Shown piece by piece: positions 62,901 to 64,000 of a stretch of DNA of 64,000 nt (positions are counted from its first letter, which is position 1; each line of letters starts with the position of its first letter). Below the pieces are notes generated by a model that saw nothing but the letters and a program-made list of their open reading frames with translations, was not told the DNA's origin and searched no databases. The DNA is from Bacteroidota bacterium (GTDB lineage: Bacteria > Bacteroidota > Bacteroidia > NS11-12g > UBA955): assembly GCA_030682255.1 (NCBI GenBank), contig JAUXOK010000010.1:62001-126000 (forward strand). Direction: 5' to 3'. A program made the translations under genes and the position numbers.

Positions 62901-64000
62901 TCCTCAGAAATCATATTTAAGAGCCGGAAATTTTGATGTATCATTAAAAATAACAGACAATAGAGGCTGTGAAACCTTTCTTGAAAAAGAAGGATTTATA
63001 TTAGTAGAAGGTCCTAAAGGTAATTTTAGTTTTGAGAAAAACAAAGGTTGTGTTCCTCACACAGTTAGTTTTATGGGGGCTATTAACAATGAAGTGAACA
63101 TTGAGTGGGATTTAGGTGATGGTAATTTAAAACACGACAAAAATTTCACACATACTTATGTCAATGCAGGAAGATATATTCCATCGGTTATTTTATCTGA
63201 TGATAAAGGTTGTAGATATGCTTTGCCACCAATCGATACAATAAATGTTTATAATTATCCAATTGCAAAGTTTGAAGCCATTGGTGTTTGTCTTGATAAT
63301 TTTATTGAATTGCAAAATCAAAGTGAAAATCCAAATATAGATACCAGTTGTTTATATGAGTGGTATGATCAAAAACAGCAATTGTTTAGTACGATACATT
63401 CTCCTAGTTCCAAATTTTTAAGTGAAGGCTCTCAAACTGTTAAATTAAAGGTTACAAATAATGGTGGTTGTGCCAATGCCATTAGCAAAGATGTTGTTGT
63501 TCATAAACCAAATAGTAAATTGTTTGCTGAAAAAAATGAAATTTGTTTGGGTTCGTCTCTAGTATTAGAAAATAAAAGTGAATCAAAACTTCCTATCAAA
63601 AGCACCCAATGGTTTATCAATGATTCGATGTTTGAATTTTCCTTGCCAAAATATCATTTTAATGCCTTAAAGTCTGGTTTATATCAATTTAGATTAATTG
63701 TTTTTGATAATGAAGATTGCAGCGATACAATGGATAAAAGTTTGTTTATTACAGTTGGCGATACTTTTCCACCATCTGCTATTCCAATTTATAGAGTGTC
63801 TGTTGAGAATGATTATACCGTAGAGCTAAAACATTCAAAAAATGATATTTTGGATTTCTTGAAATACGAAGTATACCAACAAAATGGCAACAAGTATCAA
63901 AAAGTTATAGAATCGAATAAAATAGATGACACCATAAATTTTATTAAACCTTTGAATACCCTTAGACAATCGTATTGTTTCAAAGTGAATACTCGAAATT
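59926..64000 (+). CDS. giant PKD-repeat surface protein (C-terminus beyond window)
   Basis: The frame opens at the ATG at 59926 (MRYINLKFITSLLLIYLSMALNTNAQ, a signal peptide) and stays open to the window edge, at least 1358 codons. W-x-W-D-F-G-D/N-G-type PKD strands are at about residues 57 (WEWDLGNG), 142 (WSWDFGNG), 227 (FDWDFGNG), 311 (YLWKFSDG), 561 (WKWDIGGD), 978 (WDWDFGDG) and 1061 (IEWDLGDG). The first four are about 85 residues apart. Modules between 311 and 978 are more degenerate. It is probably a T9SS-exported adhesin or gliding-associated protein; the sorting tail is not visible. Confidence 0.88.
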   Translation, partial: MRYINLKFITSLLLIYLSMALNTNAQITAKYSSNVISGCVPLSVNFNDLSTGSPVRWEWDLGNGNQSTLQNPSALFTTAGTYQISLKVWDASNNQSVVSSLSIKVFKLPVADFDVSVSTACALETINFSDKSAIGDATINNWSWDFGNGLVSNAKNPSMAYKSDGLFNVSIIIKDANGCESNKLKVDYIKIHPIPVPSFIAKPSYSCKAPVSVAFENKTNSSNLHTFDWDFGNGRNSTIENPSNTYNSYGNYTVSLTAKNSFGCLNKLTVVDAVKVQPIKANFKINNNNICIYEFLDIENLTNSDFSGNTYLWKFSDGTISTEKTPKKKFASSGSYTVKLIVKNGDCIDSLTYPLSISVFEKPTTQMYVNEKFSCTAPFGLTLLTSGSQLKKVEYYLDDQYINFQPNITLNYKLYEYKSYKVMTVSTDQKNCRDTIYETIEVDRPEVAIIPSDTGSCIPFKLDFDSKIISKYPIVSKEWTLDSNVFSTLDKPTRTYTEIGRRKVILKVKNSKGCESTDFIYVSSGNKVNPDFKFDTLITCNRNDVKVINLTKDINYSKISWKWDIGGDKEPIRDQFLYQFHTSPGKKDVKLFANLFGCKDSIVKRMYVEVLVPYVTISAINFDSCKTINELHLKANLTGAHRFNWQVGNKVFYDTSIILYPPFSSSIRLNGANDTNKCTDYEYFIFPSKERNVIAHIMTDGIEKCMPYKVDFTSVYNTKNSRSRWTLNGNIVSETNKYVHHFNKSGSYHLKLLEYDDEGCEDERDFYHNIEGSPIKANAITNSICLPMEITLTDSLYNSFNNYWIINQVDTIKSDQFSKKIIVRTLPDNNKGNVLVQFVTPAKNDCNEKLDFTFKTQGPTATILKSGNIQCEHQTVIYRANVESITNNNNFTLKWTFYDGSTSTDKEPVKLIAKGGSYKTILEVNDGLCTSIVVDESNYTGSYIKVDFDADPRGVFCPPLKTTFIDKSTSSRTNIISWDWDFGDGTFSKEQHPQKSYLRAGNFDVSLKITDNRGCETFLEKEGFILVEGPKGNFSFEKNKGCVPHTVSFMGAINNEVNIEWDLGDGNLKHDKNFTHTYVNAGRYIPSVILSDDKGCRYALPPIDTINVYNYPIAKFEAIGVCLDNFIELQNQSENPNIDTSCLYEWYDQKQQLFSTIHSPSSKFLSEGSQTVKLKVTNNGGCANAISKDVVVHKPNSKLFAEKNEICLGSSLVLENKSESKLPIKSTQWFINDSMFEFSLPKYHFNALKSGLYQFRLIVFDNEDCSDTMDKSLFITVGDTFPPSAIPIYRVSVENDYTVELKHSKNDILDFLKYEVYQQNGNKYQKVIESNKIDDTINFIKPLNTLRQSYCFKVNTRN

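Overview
The window is an AT-rich chromosomal segment from a member of the phylum Bacteroidota. The evidence is phylum-typical: type IX secretion (T9SS) C-terminal sorting domains, PKD-repeat surface proteins, many short genes with lipobox signal peptides, a DUF4143 ATPase pair, a mevalonate pathway that includes a GYDIA-type GHMP kinase, and repeated TAnnTTTG promoter elements just upstream of genes. TTG or GTG initiation codons seem common. I cannot place it to genus. No rRNA, phage or CRISPR locus is visible.

Layout. 1-2.1 kb: minus-strand permease (partial), DoxX protein and two hypothetical proteins, one of them bracketed by attC-like inverted repeats. 2.3-9 kb: a DUF3050 protein and two exported zinc peptidases (M16 and M1). 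9.2-10.7 kb: an exported Vps62-like protein with a possible aerolysin-like segment and a T9SS tail. 11-16 kb: kynU-prmA-SDR, then a beta-helix lipoprotein and a small barrel-like protein. 16.1-22.7 kb: a membrane lipoprotein and a 1981-residue alpha-2-macroglobulin. 22.8-27 kb: recR and a two-component system. 27.1-32.8 kb: the mevalonate cluster (fni, mvaA, GHMP kinase, mvaD) plus a flavoprotein. 32.9-37.3 kb: rsmG, a glycosyltransferase and a double-AAA+ ATPase, all on the minus strand. 37.4-37.8 kb: tRNA-Ser, tRNA-Pro and tRNA-Arg. 38-40.2 kb: aconitase.

40.2-45.6 kb is the clearest accessory region. It is dense in repeats that begin at stop codons, and it holds a four-helix-bundle (23S IVS-type) gene, two AAA/DUF4143 ATPases with palindromic or iterated upstream regions, the remnant of a third ATPase, and orphan hypothetical genes. 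From 46.3 to 55.3 kb come a T9SS protein with fibronectin-like repeats, an MsbA-type ABC exporter, a SUMF1-like protein and leuS. LeuS carries an in-frame insertion of about 175 residues that encodes a whole DUF559 nuclease-like domain between hairpin-bearing inverted repeats. After gdhA and psd there is a stretch of decayed and orphan small genes, then a giant PKD-repeat protein that runs off the right edge.

Most promising leads: the DUF559 element nested in LeuS, the stop-codon-abutting repeat island with its deleted ATPase, the Vps62/aerolysin-like secreted protein, and the attC-like bracketed gene near the left end.
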